Below, in pieces: positions 1-8,286 of a DNA stretch of 48,413 nucleotides (its first letter is position 1; each line of letters begins with the position of its first letter). The translations under genes were made by a program, and so were the position numbers. The notes beneath the pieces were generated by a model. That model searched no databases. It worked only from the letters and a program-made list of their open reading frames with translations, and was not told where the DNA came from. This stretch comes from Halomonas sp. (GTDB taxonomy: Bacteria; Pseudomonadota; Gammaproteobacteria; Pseudomonadales; Halomonadaceae): positions 1 through 48,413 of the forward strand of contig JAGYKP010000105.1 in the NCBI GenBank assembly GCA_018401555.1. The letters run 5' to 3'.

Positions 1-157
1 CTTGCTGCTGGCCGAGAGGTGGCGCCGGCAAGATCCCCTGTTCGCACAGGCCGACCGACTGTCCGCGCCCGGAGGCATCGTTGGCGATTCCAGTGCCGTT
101 GATACCGCCGCCGATAACGAACAGGTCCAGCGGCTGGGTCGTGTCTGCCTGCTGCAT
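1..157 (-). CDS. glpD: Glycerol-3-phosphate dehydrogenase, N-terminal fragment
   Basis: The reverse strand from an ATG at 157 encodes the start of a FAD-dependent glycerol-3-phosphate dehydrogenase; the rest lies outside the window. The dinucleotide-binding motif VIGGGINGTGIANDA is visible at about residues 13-27, as expected for GlpD, which oxidises glycerol-3-phosphate to dihydroxyacetone phosphate at the inner membrane and passes electrons to quinone. Two single-base deletions (about positions 35 and 15) shift the frame; restoring them gives the familiar GDLAGATSSASSK stretch. It diverges from glpK, which makes its substrate. About 52 codons are present, so the call rests on the N-terminal motif plus context. 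Confidence 0.82.
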   Translation of the reverse strand, partial: MQQADTTQPLDLFVIGGGINGTGIANDASGRGQSVGLCEQGILPAPPLGQQQ

Positions 158-272
158 GCCGGCTTTCCTGGTTGAGTGGATGCCGCCCCTGGCGGGGCCC
201 CGCGAGTCTGGCGGTAAGGATCATCCGAGGGTACCGTAGAATGATACGTCAACGGTGATAACAGGAGCCCGC

Positions 273-1760
273 ATGGCCCACTATCTGCTCGCCATCGACC
301 AGGGCACCACCAGCACCCGCGCCATCCTCTTCGATCGTGATGGGCAGGCCGTGGCCACGGCGCAGCGCGAATTCCCGCAGCACTTTCCCCACGATGGCTG
401 GATCGAGCATGACCCCGAGGATATCTGGGAGACAGTACTCACCACCTGTCGCGAAGTGCTCGAGGAGACGGGTGTTCCGCCCCAGGAGATCGCCGGGGTC
501 GGCATCACCAACCAGCGCGAGACCACCCTGCTGTGGGACCGGGCGACCGGCGAGCCGTTGCACAACGCCATCGTCTGGCAGGATCGCCGCACCGACGAGG
601 CCTGCCGGCAGCTGCGTGAGGCGGGCCACCTGGAGGATGTCCAGGCACGCACGGGGCTGCTGCTCGACCCCTACTTCTCGGCGACCAAGCTCGCCTGGCT
701 ACTCGATGAGGTCCCCGGTGCGCGGGAGCGGGCCGAGCTGGGAGAGTTGGCCTTCGGCACCGTTGACACCTTCCTGATCTGGCGGCTGACGGGCGGTCGG
801 GTGCCATGCCACCGATGCCACCAATGCTTCGCGCACCGCCCTGTTCAATATCCACGAGCAGCGCTGGGACGAGGCGCTGATGGCCCTGTTCGGCATTCCC
901 GCCTCCCTGCTGCCCGAGGTCAAGGACTCCAGCGACGACTTCGGCCACGTCGATGCCCGCTGGCTGGGGGGCGAGCTGCCCATCGCCGGGGTGGCCGGTG
1001 ACCAGCAGGCCGCGCTGGTGGGGCAGGCCTGCTTTACACCCGGCATGGGCAAGAGCACCTACGGTACCGGCTGTTTCATGATCGTCAATACTGGGGAAAG
1101 TGCCGAGACTTCCCGCAATCGGCTGCTGACCACGGTGGCCTATCGGCTTAACGGCAAGCCCACCTACGCCATGGAGGGAAGCATCTTTGTTGCAGGGGCC
1201 ACGGTGCAGTGGCTGCGCGACGGCCTGCGTCTGTTTGCCGATGCTGCCGAGACCGGAGGACCCTGGCACGCCAGACGCGCAGTGGCCATAGCGTCTACCT
1301 GGTACCGGCCTTTACCGGACTGGGCGCACCCTACTGGGACCCCAAGGCGCGCGGTGCGATCTTCGGGCTGACACGGGATACCGGCATTGCCGAGATCGTT
1401 GCCGCTGGCCTCCAGGCGGTCTGCTACCAGAGCCGCGATCTACAGGTCTGCATGGACGATGACATGTCGGCCACGCCGGGCATCCTCAGGGTCGATGGTG
1501 GCATGGTGGCCAACAACTGGGTGATGCAGTTCCTCGCCGACATGCTGGGCGTTCCGGTGGACCGCCCTACGGTGCTGGAGACGACGGCCCTGGGCGCCGC
1601 CTATCTCGCCGGCCTCCGGCTCGGCTGGTATCGCGACCTCGACGAGATCGCCGCGCTGTGGCGCTGTGAACGTCGCTTTTCGCCGCAGATGGAGGAAGAG
1701 GAGCGCGAGCGCCTCTACGCCGGCTGGAAGGAAGCCGTCGAGCGGGTGCGTACCGAGTAG
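273..1760 (+). CDS. glpK: Glycerol kinase (frameshifted in the assembly)
   Basis: FGGY-family kinase that phosphorylates glycerol to glycerol-3-phosphate in the cytoplasm. The N-terminus has the sugar-kinase phosphate motif [15 protein letters not shown] (residues 7-21), followed by GITNQRETT and [10 protein letters not shown], both typical of GlpK. The C-terminal lobe carries [12 protein letters not shown] and [11 protein letters not shown]. The repaired length is about 495 residues, normal for the family. The ATG at 273 follows AGGAG. The frame changes twice: an extra C near 802 and two extra bases near 1256-1265. Motifs continue across both, so I treat it as one gene with sequence errors. 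A TAGAAT -10-like hexamer lies at 237-242 without a convincing -35. It diverges from glpD, the usual partner. Confidence 0.93.
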
Positions 1761-1812
1761 CGTGAAACCGTTCAAGGTGCTGATTCGCCGGCATTGGCGG
1801 GTAATATCGGGC

Positions 1813-1840
1813 TTGCATTCCCGGGGCGGATGGGTAGAAT
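1813..1840 (+). promoter_or_regulatory. Sigma70-type promoter of the tRNA-Val pair
   Basis: TTGCAT at 1813-1818 and TAGAAT at 1835-1840 are separated by 16 bases. The predicted start, near 1847, lies about 37 bases before the first tRNA. This is a sequence match only. Confidence 0.55.
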
Positions 1841-1883
1841 ACGCATCCGTTGCCGCGACGAAGTCGTGTCGAAGCAGAGATAC

Positions 1884-1960
1884 AGGACCATAGCTCAGTT
1901 GGTTAGAGCGCCACGTTGACATCGTGGAGGTCGGCGGTTCAAATCCGCCTGGTCCTACCA
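1884..1960 (+). tRNA. tRNA-Val (anticodon GAC), copy 1
   Basis: A 77-base cloverleaf with a perfect 7-bp acceptor stem (AGGACCA with TGGTCCT), a D arm, an anticodon stem CCACG/CGTGG around loop TTGACAT (anticodon GAC, reading GUC and GUU), a T arm with GGTTCAAATCC, and an encoded CCA end. The short variable loop fits tRNA-Val. Confidence 0.97.
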
Positions 1961-1985
1961 GATCTCGCCCGGTAACACCTGCTTC

Positions 1986-2062
1986 AGGACCATAGCTCAG
2001 TTGGTTAGAGCGCCACGTTGACATCGTGGAGGTCGGCGGTTCAAATCCGCCTGGTCCTACCA
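1986..2062 (+). tRNA. tRNA-Val (anticodon GAC), copy 2
   Basis: This 77-base copy appears identical to the one at 1884-1960 and includes the encoded CCA. A 25-base spacer separates the two, so they are most likely cut from one transcript. A hairpin follows at 2070-2104. Confidence 0.97.
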
Positions 2063-2069
2063 GATACAG

Positions 2070-2104
2070 AATCGCCCCCGCAGCCCTGCTGCGGGGCGCG
2101 ATTT
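2070..2104 (+). terminator. Probable terminator after the tRNA pair
   Basis: An inverted repeat (AATCGC plus CCCCGCAG on the left, CTGCGGGG plus GCGATT on the right, one bulged C) starts eight bases after the second tRNA and is followed by TTTGC. The stem is strong but the T run is short. It also lies beyond the end of msrC on the other strand, so it may serve both sides. Confidence 0.6.
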
Positions 2105-2134
2105 GCTATGTACCTTCTGTCTGGCGGCCGAGGC

Positions 2135-2593
2135 TCAGGCGAGGTCGGTGCGTTCGATGAAGGTGGCCACCAGGGCCTCGATGCCCGCCTGGTCCTCGTC
2201 GGTGAAGCGCCCCCGGCGTGGGCTGTCCAGGTCCAGCACACCCCACAGTCGATCCGCAACCACGACCGGCACCACCAGTTCGGCGCTGGAGTCGGCGTCG
2301 CAGGCGATATGGTCGGCCACGGTGTGGACGTCATCCACGCGCTGGGTGGAGCGTGTGCGTGCGGCTGCCCCGCACACTCCCTTGGCGAAGGGGATGGGGT
2401 GGCAGGCCGGTTTGCCCTGGAAGGGGCCCAGGGAGAGCAGCTCCGGCTGGTGCTGCAGATAGACCCCGACCCAGTTGAGATCGGGGACCTGCTGCATGAT
2501 GAAGGCACAGGTCTGGGCGCTGTTGGTCAGCCAGTCGCGGGTGTCGAGAAGGGCTGCCAGCTGGCGATTCAGCAGCGAATAGTCGGGCGTCAT
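2135..2593 (-). CDS. msrC: Free methionine-(R)-sulfoxide reductase (GAF domain)
   Basis: A 152-residue single GAF-domain protein of the fRMsr (E. coli YebR/MsrC) family, which reduces free methionine-R-sulfoxide to methionine in the cytoplasm. The three family cysteines are seen at residues 64, 74 and 98, in GKPACHPIPFAKGVCG and HIACDADSSAE, with the same spacing as Cys84/94/118 of the E. coli enzyme. The ATG at 2593 is chosen because AAGGAG lies just upstream; an in-frame ATG at 2641 has no such site. It is intact and follows metQ on the same strand after 71 bases, which makes it the likely last gene of the methionine uptake operon. Confidence 0.92.
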   Translation of the reverse strand: MTPDYSLLNRQLAALLDTRDWLTNSAQTCAFIMQQVPDLNWVGVYLQHQPELLSLGPFQGKPACHPIPFAKGVCGAAARTRSTQRVDDVHTVADHIACDADSSAELVVPVVVADRLWGVLDLDSPRRGRFTDEDQAGIEALVATFIERTDLA

Positions 2594-2611
2594 CTTGGCT
2601 CCTTGAAACAG

Positions 2612-2637
2612 CAGGGCCGGCGCAGCGGCCAGCCCTG
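2612..2637 (-). terminator. Weak hairpin between metQ and msrC
   Basis: CAGGGC and GCCCTG arms enclose a GC-rich imperfect stem, followed on the minus strand by CTGTTTC. With no real T run it may only attenuate read-through from metQ or act as an mRNA processing or stability element. Confidence 0.3.
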
Positions 2638-2664
2638 TCACTCTTTTCTGGATACAGGCGAGGC

Positions 2665-3453
2665 TTACTTCCAGCCGGGTACTGCCTGCGCCCCGAACAG
2701 CTCCTCGGCCTTGGCCTCGACCTCTTCGGTCTGGTAGGACTTGACCAGCTGCTGGATCGCTTCGCGCTCCTCGTCACCGCCGCGTACCGCGATCAGGTTG
2801 ACGTAGGGTGACTCCGGGCCCTCCTTGATCAGGGCGTCGTCCAGGGTCAGGCCGGCGGGCTGGGCGAAGGTGTTGTTGATGAAGGCCAGGTCGACGTCGG
2901 GCAGCACGCGCGGCAGCTGGGCGGCCTCGATCTCGCGGAACTCGAAGTCACGCGGGTTGGCGGCGATGTCCAGCGGCGTGGCTTCCAGGTTCTCCGGGTC
3001 GGACAGCTCCAGCATACCCAGGTTGTGCATCAGGATAAGCGCGCGCCCCTCGTTGGAGGGATCATTGGGCAGGGCGATGGTGGCGCCGTCCGGCAGCTCG
3101 TCGATGCTGGCGTACTTCTCGGAGTAGGCACCGATGGGGTAGACGAAGGTGTAGCCGGCGATGGCGACGTCGTAGCCGCGGTCTTCGACCATGGAGCGCA
3201 TGTAGGGCTCGTGCTGGTAGGCGTTGGCGTCGAGGCTGCCGTCGGCCAGGGCGGCGTTGGGCGTCACATAGTCGGTGAACTCGATGATCTCCACCTCGAG
3301 GCCATACTCGCGCTCGGCGATCTCGGCGGCGACTTCCATCACCTGGGTCTCGGGGCCGGCGACGGTGCCGACCTTGATGGCGTGATCATCGGCCAGGGCG
3401 CTGCCCAGGGGCAGGGTGGAGGCCAGCAGGGTGGCGAGCAGTGTCTTGCGCAT
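2665..3453 (-). CDS. metQ: Methionine ABC transporter substrate-binding protein
   Basis: A 262-residue NlpA/MetQ-family periplasmic binding protein, the methionine receptor of the MetNIQ importer. A signal peptide spans about residues 1-22, ending SALA-DD. The mature part shows typical motifs: KVGTVAGPE, EIIEFTDYVTPN, DANAYQHEPYM and ALPNDPSNEGRAL. The ATG at 3453 follows AAGGAG. There is no lipobox cysteine, so unlike E. coli MetQ it is predicted to be soluble in the periplasm. It is the third gene of metN-metI-metQ, after a 92-base AT-rich gap that may allow separate control. Intact. Confidence 0.94.
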   Translation of the reverse strand: MRKTLLATLLASTLPLGSALADDHAIKVGTVAGPETQVMEVAAEIAEREYGLEVEIIEFTDYVTPNAALADGSLDANAYQHEPYMRSMVEDRGYDVAIAGYTFVYPIGAYSEKYASIDELPDGATIALPNDPSNEGRALILMHNLGMLELSDPENLEATPLDIAANPRDFEFREIEAAQLPRVLPDVDLAFINNTFAQPAGLTLDDALIKEGPESPYVNLIAVRGGDEEREAIQQLVKSYQTEEVEAKAEELFGAQAVPGWK

Positions 3454-3482
3454 GGAATCGCTCCTTCTGTTGTGTCGTTACG

Positions 3483-3518
3483 ATACTAAAGGAATAACTG
3501 CTTTAATTTTAATAGTAT
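3483..3518. promoter_or_regulatory. AT-rich inverted repeat between metI and metQ
   Basis: ATACTA (3483-3488) and TAGTAT (3513-3518) flank an AT-rich centre that contains AAAG/CTTT, within about 60 bases that are far more AT-rich than the rest of the window. It could be an operator, an internal promoter for metQ or an RNA hairpin. I cannot match it to a known site. Confidence 0.25.
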
Positions 3519-3545
3519 TTTGATATCGATCGAGGCCCGGCTCGG

Positions 3546-4199
3546 CTACTTGTGGTCGCTCTTCCTTACCAGGTAGTCCCCCAGGCTCTGGAAGCCCTGC
3601 ACCATGACCACCAGGATCGCCACGGTGATCAACATGATGGTGGGGTTGAAGCGATTGTAGCCGTAGCGGATGCCGAGGTCGCCCAGCCCGCCGCCGCCGA
3701 CGGCGCCGGCCATGGCCGAGTAGCTCACCAGGGTCACGATGGTGACGGTGAGCGCGGTGAAGATGCCACCCCGTGCCTCGGGCAGTAGCACCTTGTGGAT
3801 GATCTGCCAGGGGGTGGCGCCCATGGACTGGGCGGCCTCGACCAGGCCCGGGTTGATCTCGTTGAGTGCGCCTTCTACCAGTCGGGCGATGAACGGAATG
3901 GCGGCGATGGTCAGTGGCACGGAGGCGGCATTGGTGCCGATGGAGGTGCCCACCAGCATGCGCGTGAAGGGGATGATCGCCACCATCAGGATGATGAACG
4001 GGATCGAGCGGCCGATATTGGTGATGATTCCCAGCGCGTCGTTGAGTGCCGGTTGGGCCAGTACCTGGCCGGGTCGGGTGACATAGAGCAGTACCCCCAG
4101 CGGGATACCCACCAGGGCCGAGATCACCCCGGAGATGGCTACCATATAGAGGGTGTCGAGGGTCGCCTCGAGGATCAGTTCAAGCATTGCGCTGGACAT
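3546..4199 (-). CDS. metI: Methionine ABC transporter permease
   Basis: A 217-residue inner-membrane permease of the MetI family with about five hydrophobic segments. The EAA loop that docks on the ATPase is clear at [14 protein letters not shown], about residues 127-140. Family signatures [16 protein letters not shown] and [16 protein letters not shown] are present, and the length matches E. coli MetI (217). It starts 20 bases inside the 3' end of metN, a translational-coupling arrangement, and precedes metQ. Intact. Confidence 0.95.
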   Translation of the reverse strand: MSSAMLELILEATLDTLYMVAISGVISALVGIPLGVLLYVTRPGQVLAQPALNDALGIITNIGRSIPFIILMVAIIPFTRMLVGTSIGTNAASVPLTIAAIPFIARLVEGALNEINPGLVEAAQSMGATPWQIIHKVLLPEARGGIFTALTVTIVTLVSYSAMAGAVGGGGLGDLGIRYGYNRFNPTIMLITVAILVVMVQGFQSLGDYLVRKSDHK

Positions 4200-5244
4200 G
4201 GCCGAGCACCTCCACCTGCAGGTCGTGGGATTCGAGATAGTCGAGGGCCTCGCGGGTCTTCTCGGAGGGCCCCATCAGTTCGGCGATCATCAGGCCCAGG
4301 GTGCGCTCCTGGATCGACTCCACCTTGGCCTGCAGGATGCTGACATCGACGCCACACTCCCGGGCCAGGCGCGACACCAGAGGCGAGGCCACGGCGTCGC
4401 CACGGAAGGCCAGGCGTACCACCGGGTGGGTGTTGTGGCCCGGGGACGCCTCGAGTCGCTCGATCAGTGCCCGCGGCGGTTCCAGCTTGAGGAAGTCGTT
4501 GAGGAACTCGCGGCCCAGCCGCGTCTGCGGGGCGGTGAAGAAGTCGCCCACGTCGGCCTCCTCGACCAGCTCGCCGTCGGAGATCAGGCTCACCCGATGG
4601 CAGATCGACTTGACCACTTCCATCTCGTGGGTGATCAGCAGGATGGTCAGGCCGAGCTTCTGGTTGATGTCGCGCAGCAGGGCCAGGATCGACCCGGTGG
4701 TCTGGGGATCGAGCGCCGAGGTGGCCTCGTCGCACAGCAGCACCTTGGGGCGGCTGGCGAGTGCCCGGGCGATGGCCACGCGCTGCTTCTGGCCGCCGGA
4801 GAGCTGGGCCGGATACTGGCTGGCCTTGTCGGCGAGCCCTACCAGTTCCAGCAGCGGGGTGACCCGCTCGCTGATCTCGCCACGCGGCATGCCTCATCAG
4901 CTCCAGGGGCAGGGCCACATTGGCAAAGACCGTGCGGTTGGTCAGCAGGTTGAAGTGCTGGAAGATCATGCCCATGCCGTGGCGCGCCTGGTTGAGCGCC
5001 TGGCGCGACAGGCCGGTGAGTTCGCGGCCGTCGACGGTGACGGTGCCGGTGGTCGGGCGCTCGAGCAGGTTGACGCAGCGGATCAGCGTCGACTTGCCGG
5101 CCCCGGAGAGGCCGATCACGCCGTGGATGCGGCCCTGCGGGCACGTGGAAGTCGATCGTGCTTGAGCGCCGGCACGGTCCTGGCGATGCCGCCGTGTCGG
5201 CCCTTGAGCACATAGGTCTTGGAAACGTTGTCGAGTCGGATCAT
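4180..5244 (-). CDS. metN: Methionine ABC transporter ATP-binding protein (frameshifted)
   Basis: ATPase of the MetNIQ importer, about 354 residues when repaired. It begins [11 protein letters not shown] at 5244, then shows Walker A (GLSGAGKST), the Q-loop (IFQHFNLL), the ABC signature ([12 protein letters not shown]), Walker B ([12 protein letters not shown]) and the switch histidine (LLITHEME). A C-terminal ACT-like NIL domain follows (about residues 250-340), which in E. coli binds methionine and inhibits transport. Frame changes lie near 5140-5160 and near 4888. It is the first gene of the operon, preceded by a riboswitch and terminator, and overlaps metI by 20 bases. Confidence 0.93.
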
Positions 5245-5291
5245 GGATGCCACCGCTGTGGGCGCCGAGGCGGGCGGTGCAGGGCGGGGGC

Positions 5292-5320
5292 AAAAAAAAA
5301 GGCCACCCTGACGGGTGGCC
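5292..5320 (-). terminator. Intrinsic terminator in the metN leader (attenuator)
   Basis: On the minus strand GGCCACCC-GTCA-GGGTGGCC is followed by nine T residues, a perfect intrinsic terminator 48 bases upstream of the metN start and 14 bases after the SAM-II aptamer. A terminator placed before the first gene implies conditional read-through. The aptamer's 3' end contains GGGTG, which can pair with CACCC of the left arm, so an antiterminator is possible. Confidence 0.88.
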
Positions 5321-5334
5321 ATCAACGCTGGACA

Positions 5335-5409
5335 CACCCTTTTAGCTGCACTTCACGCCATGACCGAGTCATGCCGCGGGCGCCCGCAAGCCGGGTTCAA
5401 ATCGGCGCC
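5335..5409 (-). promoter_or_regulatory. SAM-II-type riboswitch aptamer
   Basis: The minus strand reads GGCGCC-GATTTGAACCCGGCTTGC-GG-GCGCC, then an extra hairpin, then TGAAGTGCAGCTAAAAGGGTG. This follows the SAM-II (metA-type) pattern as I know it: P1 helix, GAUUU loop, UUGC, closing GCGC, and the 3' GCUAAAAGGG pseudoknot strand. UUGC can pair with GCAG, and ACCC with GGGU, as the pseudoknot requires. A CATGAC-TCG-GTCATG hairpin is inserted in the usually short linker. SAM-II senses S-adenosylmethionine and normally lowers expression. Its position between promoter and terminator of a methionine importer supports the call. Confidence 0.78.
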
Positions 5410-5426
5410 ATTCAATGTAGCCGGCA

Positions 5427-5455
5427 AGGATAGGGGTAGGCTATGGGCCTGTCAA
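5427..5455 (-). promoter_or_regulatory. Sigma70 promoter of the metNIQ operon
   Basis: On the minus strand a consensus TTGACA (5450-5455) is followed after exactly 17 bases by TATCCT (5427-5432). The predicted start, about 5420, lies about ten bases before the first helix of the SAM-II aptamer, as expected for a riboswitch leader. Confidence 0.82.
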
Positions 5456-5631
5456 TCTCGCCGAGGGCCCTACTGACCAGGCGGCCTTGATCCCGAAATA
5501 TCCTTTGTTCATGTTGCATTATATGGTGGATCTTGTGGTGCATGGCGGTAATGGACGGGAAGGGAAGGAATTCCCTACACTCGTGCTTCTTCCTGCTCCC
5601 TGTGTGGGGCACCCCTAGTCAAGGAGACGCC
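5456..5631. other. Intergenic region between the met promoter and ribE
   Basis: This 176-base stretch is the upstream side of both the metN promoter and ribE. It is locally AT-richer around 5500-5535. I see no FMN riboswitch before ribE and no convincing promoter pair. AAGGAG at 5621-5626 is the ribE ribosome-binding site. Confidence 0.5.
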
Positions 5632-6260
5632 ATGTTCACTGGCATCGTGCAGGGCACCGCCGAGGTGGTGGCCATCCAGGAGGCCGACGCCTTCCGTACC
5701 CATGTCATCGTACTGCCCGAGAATCTGGGGGAGGGGCTGGAGATCGGTGCCTCGGTGGCGCATAACGGCGTCTGCCTGACGGTGACCGCCATCGACGGCG
5801 AGCGCGTCAGCTTCGACTTGATGCGCGAGACGCTGCGCGTCACCAACCTCGGTGAGCTGGCGGTGGGCGACCGCGTCAACATCGAGCGGGCCGCGCGCTT
5901 CGGTGACGAGATCGGCGGGCACGCCATGTCGGGACACGTCATGGCCCAGGCCGAACTGGTCGAGCTCGACGAGGCGCCCAACAATCGGCGGCTGTGGTTC
6001 GAACTGCCCCATGCCCTGGGTCGCTTCCTGTTCGACAAGGGCTATATCGGCGTCGACGGGGCGAGCCTGACCATCGGCGAGGTGCGTCGCGCCACGGCCG
6101 AGCATGGCCCGCGCTTCTGCGTCGACCTGATTCCCGAGACCCTGCACCGCACCATCCTGGGCGAGCGCGTGCCCGGCGACCGGGTCAATATCGAGATCGA
6201 CCCCAGACCCAGGCCATCGTCGAGACGGTCGAGCGTGTGCTGGAGACGCGTGGCATCTAG
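5632..6260 (+). CDS. ribE: Riboflavin synthase, alpha chain (one frameshift)
   Basis: Converts two 6,7-dimethyl-8-ribityllumazine molecules into riboflavin and a pyrimidine. The N-terminal MFTGIVQG is the family hallmark. The two homologous lumazine-binding barrels are visible: SVAHNGVCLTVT in the first and GYIGVDGASLTI in the second, at about residues 41-52 and 138-149. About 209 residues when repaired. AAGGAG lies just before the ATG at 5632. A missing C near 6206 moves the last 20 codons (ending TQAIVETVERVLETRGI) to another frame. It stands apart from other riboflavin genes. Also called ribC in some species. Confidence 0.93.
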
Positions 6261-6407
6261 CGTTGGTGGTGGCGGCTGACGCCGCTACCGTCAGCTGCTT
6301 AACTTGGCAGACACCGCTGCCTCGCATCGCCGCGAGGCTTTGGGTACCATGTGCGGCTTTTCCGCACCCAGGATCGCAGCACCGTCCACGCGCCCAGGAA
6401 CGACACC

Positions 6408-7712
6408 ATGCTGAATCGCCTGATCGAACGTCAATTCAAGCTCTCCGAGCACAAGACTTCCGTCAAGACGGAGGTCATCGCGGGGTTCACCACCTTCCTG
6501 ACGATGGCCTACATCATCTTCGTCAACCCCAGCATCCTCTCCGAGGCGGGCATGGACTACGGTGCGGTGTTCGTCGCCACCTGCCTGGCTGCGGCGCTGG
6601 GCTGCCTGGTGATGGGGTTGTGGGCCAACTATCCCATCGCCCAGGCCCCGGGCATGGGGCTCAACGCCTTCTTTACCTACGGCGTGGTGCTGGGCATGGG
6701 CTACACCTGGGAGGCGGCGCTGGGTGCGGTCTTCTTCTCGGGCCTGACCTTCTTCCTGCTCAGCATCTTCCGCGTCCGCGAGTGGATCATCAACTCGATC
6801 CCGCTCTCGCTGCGCCTTGGCATCGCCGCCGGCATCGGCCTGTTCCTGGCGATGATCGCCATGAAGAACGCCGGCATCGTGGTCGCCAACCCGGCCACCT
6901 ACGTTGCGGTGGGTGACCTCTCCGAACCGGCGGCGCTGTATGCGCTGCTGGGCTTCTTCGTGATTACCGCGCTCTCCTACATGCGGGTCACCGGTGCGGT
7001 GATGATCGGTATCCTCGGTATCACCGTGCTGGCCATGGTGCTGGGTCATAACGAGTATGGCGGCCTGATGTCCATGCCGCCCTCCATGGCCCCCACCTTC
7101 ATGGCCCTGGATCTGGCCGGGGCACTCGATGTGGCGATGCTCAGCGTGATCTTTGCCTTCCTGTTCGTCGACCTCTTCGATACCTCCGGCACGCTGATCG
7201 GCGTGGCCCACAAGGGGGGGCTGCTCGACAAGGAGGGCAAGTTGCCGCGCATCGGCCGGGCGATGATGGCCGACAGCACCGCCTCCATGGCCGGCGCCGT
7301 GTTCGGCACCTCCACCACCACCAGCTACGTGGAGTCCACCGCCGGCATCGCTTCGGGCGGGCGCACCGGCCTGACCGCCGTGGTGGTGGCCGTGCTGTTC
7401 CTGATCAGCCTGTTCTTCGCGCCGCTGGCGGGCTCCATTCCGGCCTATGCCACGGCCGGCGCGCTGCTCTATGTGGCGGTGCTGATGGCCGGCAGCCTGG
7501 CCCATGCCAACTGGGAGGATCCCACCGATGCCGCCCCGGTGCTGATCGCCGCCCTGGCCATGCCGCTGACCTTCTCCATTGCCGAGGGGATCGCACTGGG
7601 CTTCATCAGCTTCGTGGCCATCAAGGCGCTCTCCGGCCGCTTCCGTGATCTCAACCCCGCGGTAGTTGTGCTGGCGCTGCTTTTCGTTGCCAAGTTCCTG
7701 TTCCTCGACTGA
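6408..7712 (+). CDS. NCS2-family purine permease, AzgA (guanine/hypoxanthine) type
   Basis: A 434-residue inner-membrane transporter with about 12-13 hydrophobic segments. Motifs of the AzgA branch of the NCS2/NAT superfamily are present: [16 protein letters not shown] near residue 26, [13 protein letters not shown] near 79, [13 protein letters not shown] near 255 and [16 protein letters not shown] near 302. Members are purine:proton symporters for adenine, guanine and hypoxanthine; the exact substrate cannot be read here. The ATG at 6408 follows AGGAA. It lies 22 bases before apt and is probably co-transcribed, so import and phosphoribosylation of purines appear linked. No purine riboswitch was seen upstream. 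Intact. Confidence 0.9.
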   Translation: MLNRLIERQFKLSEHKTSVKTEVIAGFTTFLTMAYIIFVNPSILSEAGMDYGAVFVATCLAAALGCLVMGLWANYPIAQAPGMGLNAFFTYGVVLGMGYTWEAALGAVFFSGLTFFLLSIFRVREWIINSIPLSLRLGIAAGIGLFLAMIAMKNAGIVVANPATYVAVGDLSEPAALYALLGFFVITALSYMRVTGAVMIGILGITVLAMVLGHNEYGGLMSMPPSMAPTFMALDLAGALDVAMLSVIFAFLFVDLFDTSGTLIGVAHKGGLLDKEGKLPRIGRAMMADSTASMAGAVFGTSTTTSYVESTAGIASGGRTGLTAVVVAVLFLISLFFAPLAGSIPAYATAGALLYVAVLMAGSLAHANWEDPTDAAPVLIAALAMPLTFSIAEGIALGFISFVAIKALSGRFRDLNPAVVVLALLFVAKFLFLD

Positions 7713-7734
7713 TCATTCATTACCGGTATCCTCC

Positions 7735-8282
7735 ATGAGCATCTACGGCGACTACATCAAGTCCGTCATCCGCACCGTCCCCGACTGGCCCCAGCCGGGG
7801 GTCAACTTCCGTGATATCACGCCGCTGCTGCAGAACAGTGCCGCCTTCCGCAAGCTGGTCGACAGCTTCGTGCACCGCTACCAGGAGATGGACATCGACG
7901 CCGTAGCAGCCATCGACCCGCCCGCGGCTTCATCGTCGGCGCGCCGCTGGCCTACGAGCTGGGCTGCAGCTTCGTGCCGGTGCGCAAGAAGGGCAAGCTG
8001 CCGTTTCGCACCATCAGCGAGACCTACACCCTGGAGTACGGCGAGGCCGAGGTGGAGCTGCACTCCGACGCCTTCAAGGCGGGTGATCGCATCCTGATCG
8101 TCGATGACCTGATCGCCACCGGCGGCACCATGCTGGCCGCCGCCAAGCTGATCAGCCGCAGCGGCGGTCAGGTGGTCGAGACCGCCACCATCGTCGACCT
8201 GCCGGACCTCGGCGGTTCCCAGCGCATCCGCGAGGCCGGCTACGGTGTCTTTGCCGTCTGTTCCTTCACCGAGGACGAATGA
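7735..8282 (+). CDS. apt: Adenine phosphoribosyltransferase (one frameshift)
   Basis: Makes AMP from adenine and PRPP. The N-terminus is typical ([22 protein letters not shown], residues 8-29 in part) and the PRPP loop [14 protein letters not shown] lies near residue 122. The [11 protein letters not shown] and ETYTLEYG segments are family signatures. About 182 residues when repaired. The frame changes near 7918-7924, where family sequence should read [11 protein letters not shown]. The stop at 8280-8282 is four bases before gpt. It sits between a purine permease and a second purine phosphoribosyltransferase. Confidence 0.94.
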
Positions 8283-8286
8283 TTCC

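Noticed and set aside
5456..5631. FMN riboswitch (RFN element) before ribE
   Set aside because: None of the conserved RFN blocks could be found; the gap is short and lacks the expected stem set.
6261..6407. Purine riboswitch before the purine permease
   Set aside because: No conserved purine-aptamer core was visible, and the region has no terminator.
6291..7505. A 404-codon minus-strand frame rich in His/Gln/Gly
   Set aside because: Antisense shadow of the AzgA-type permease; open only because of high GC at third positions.
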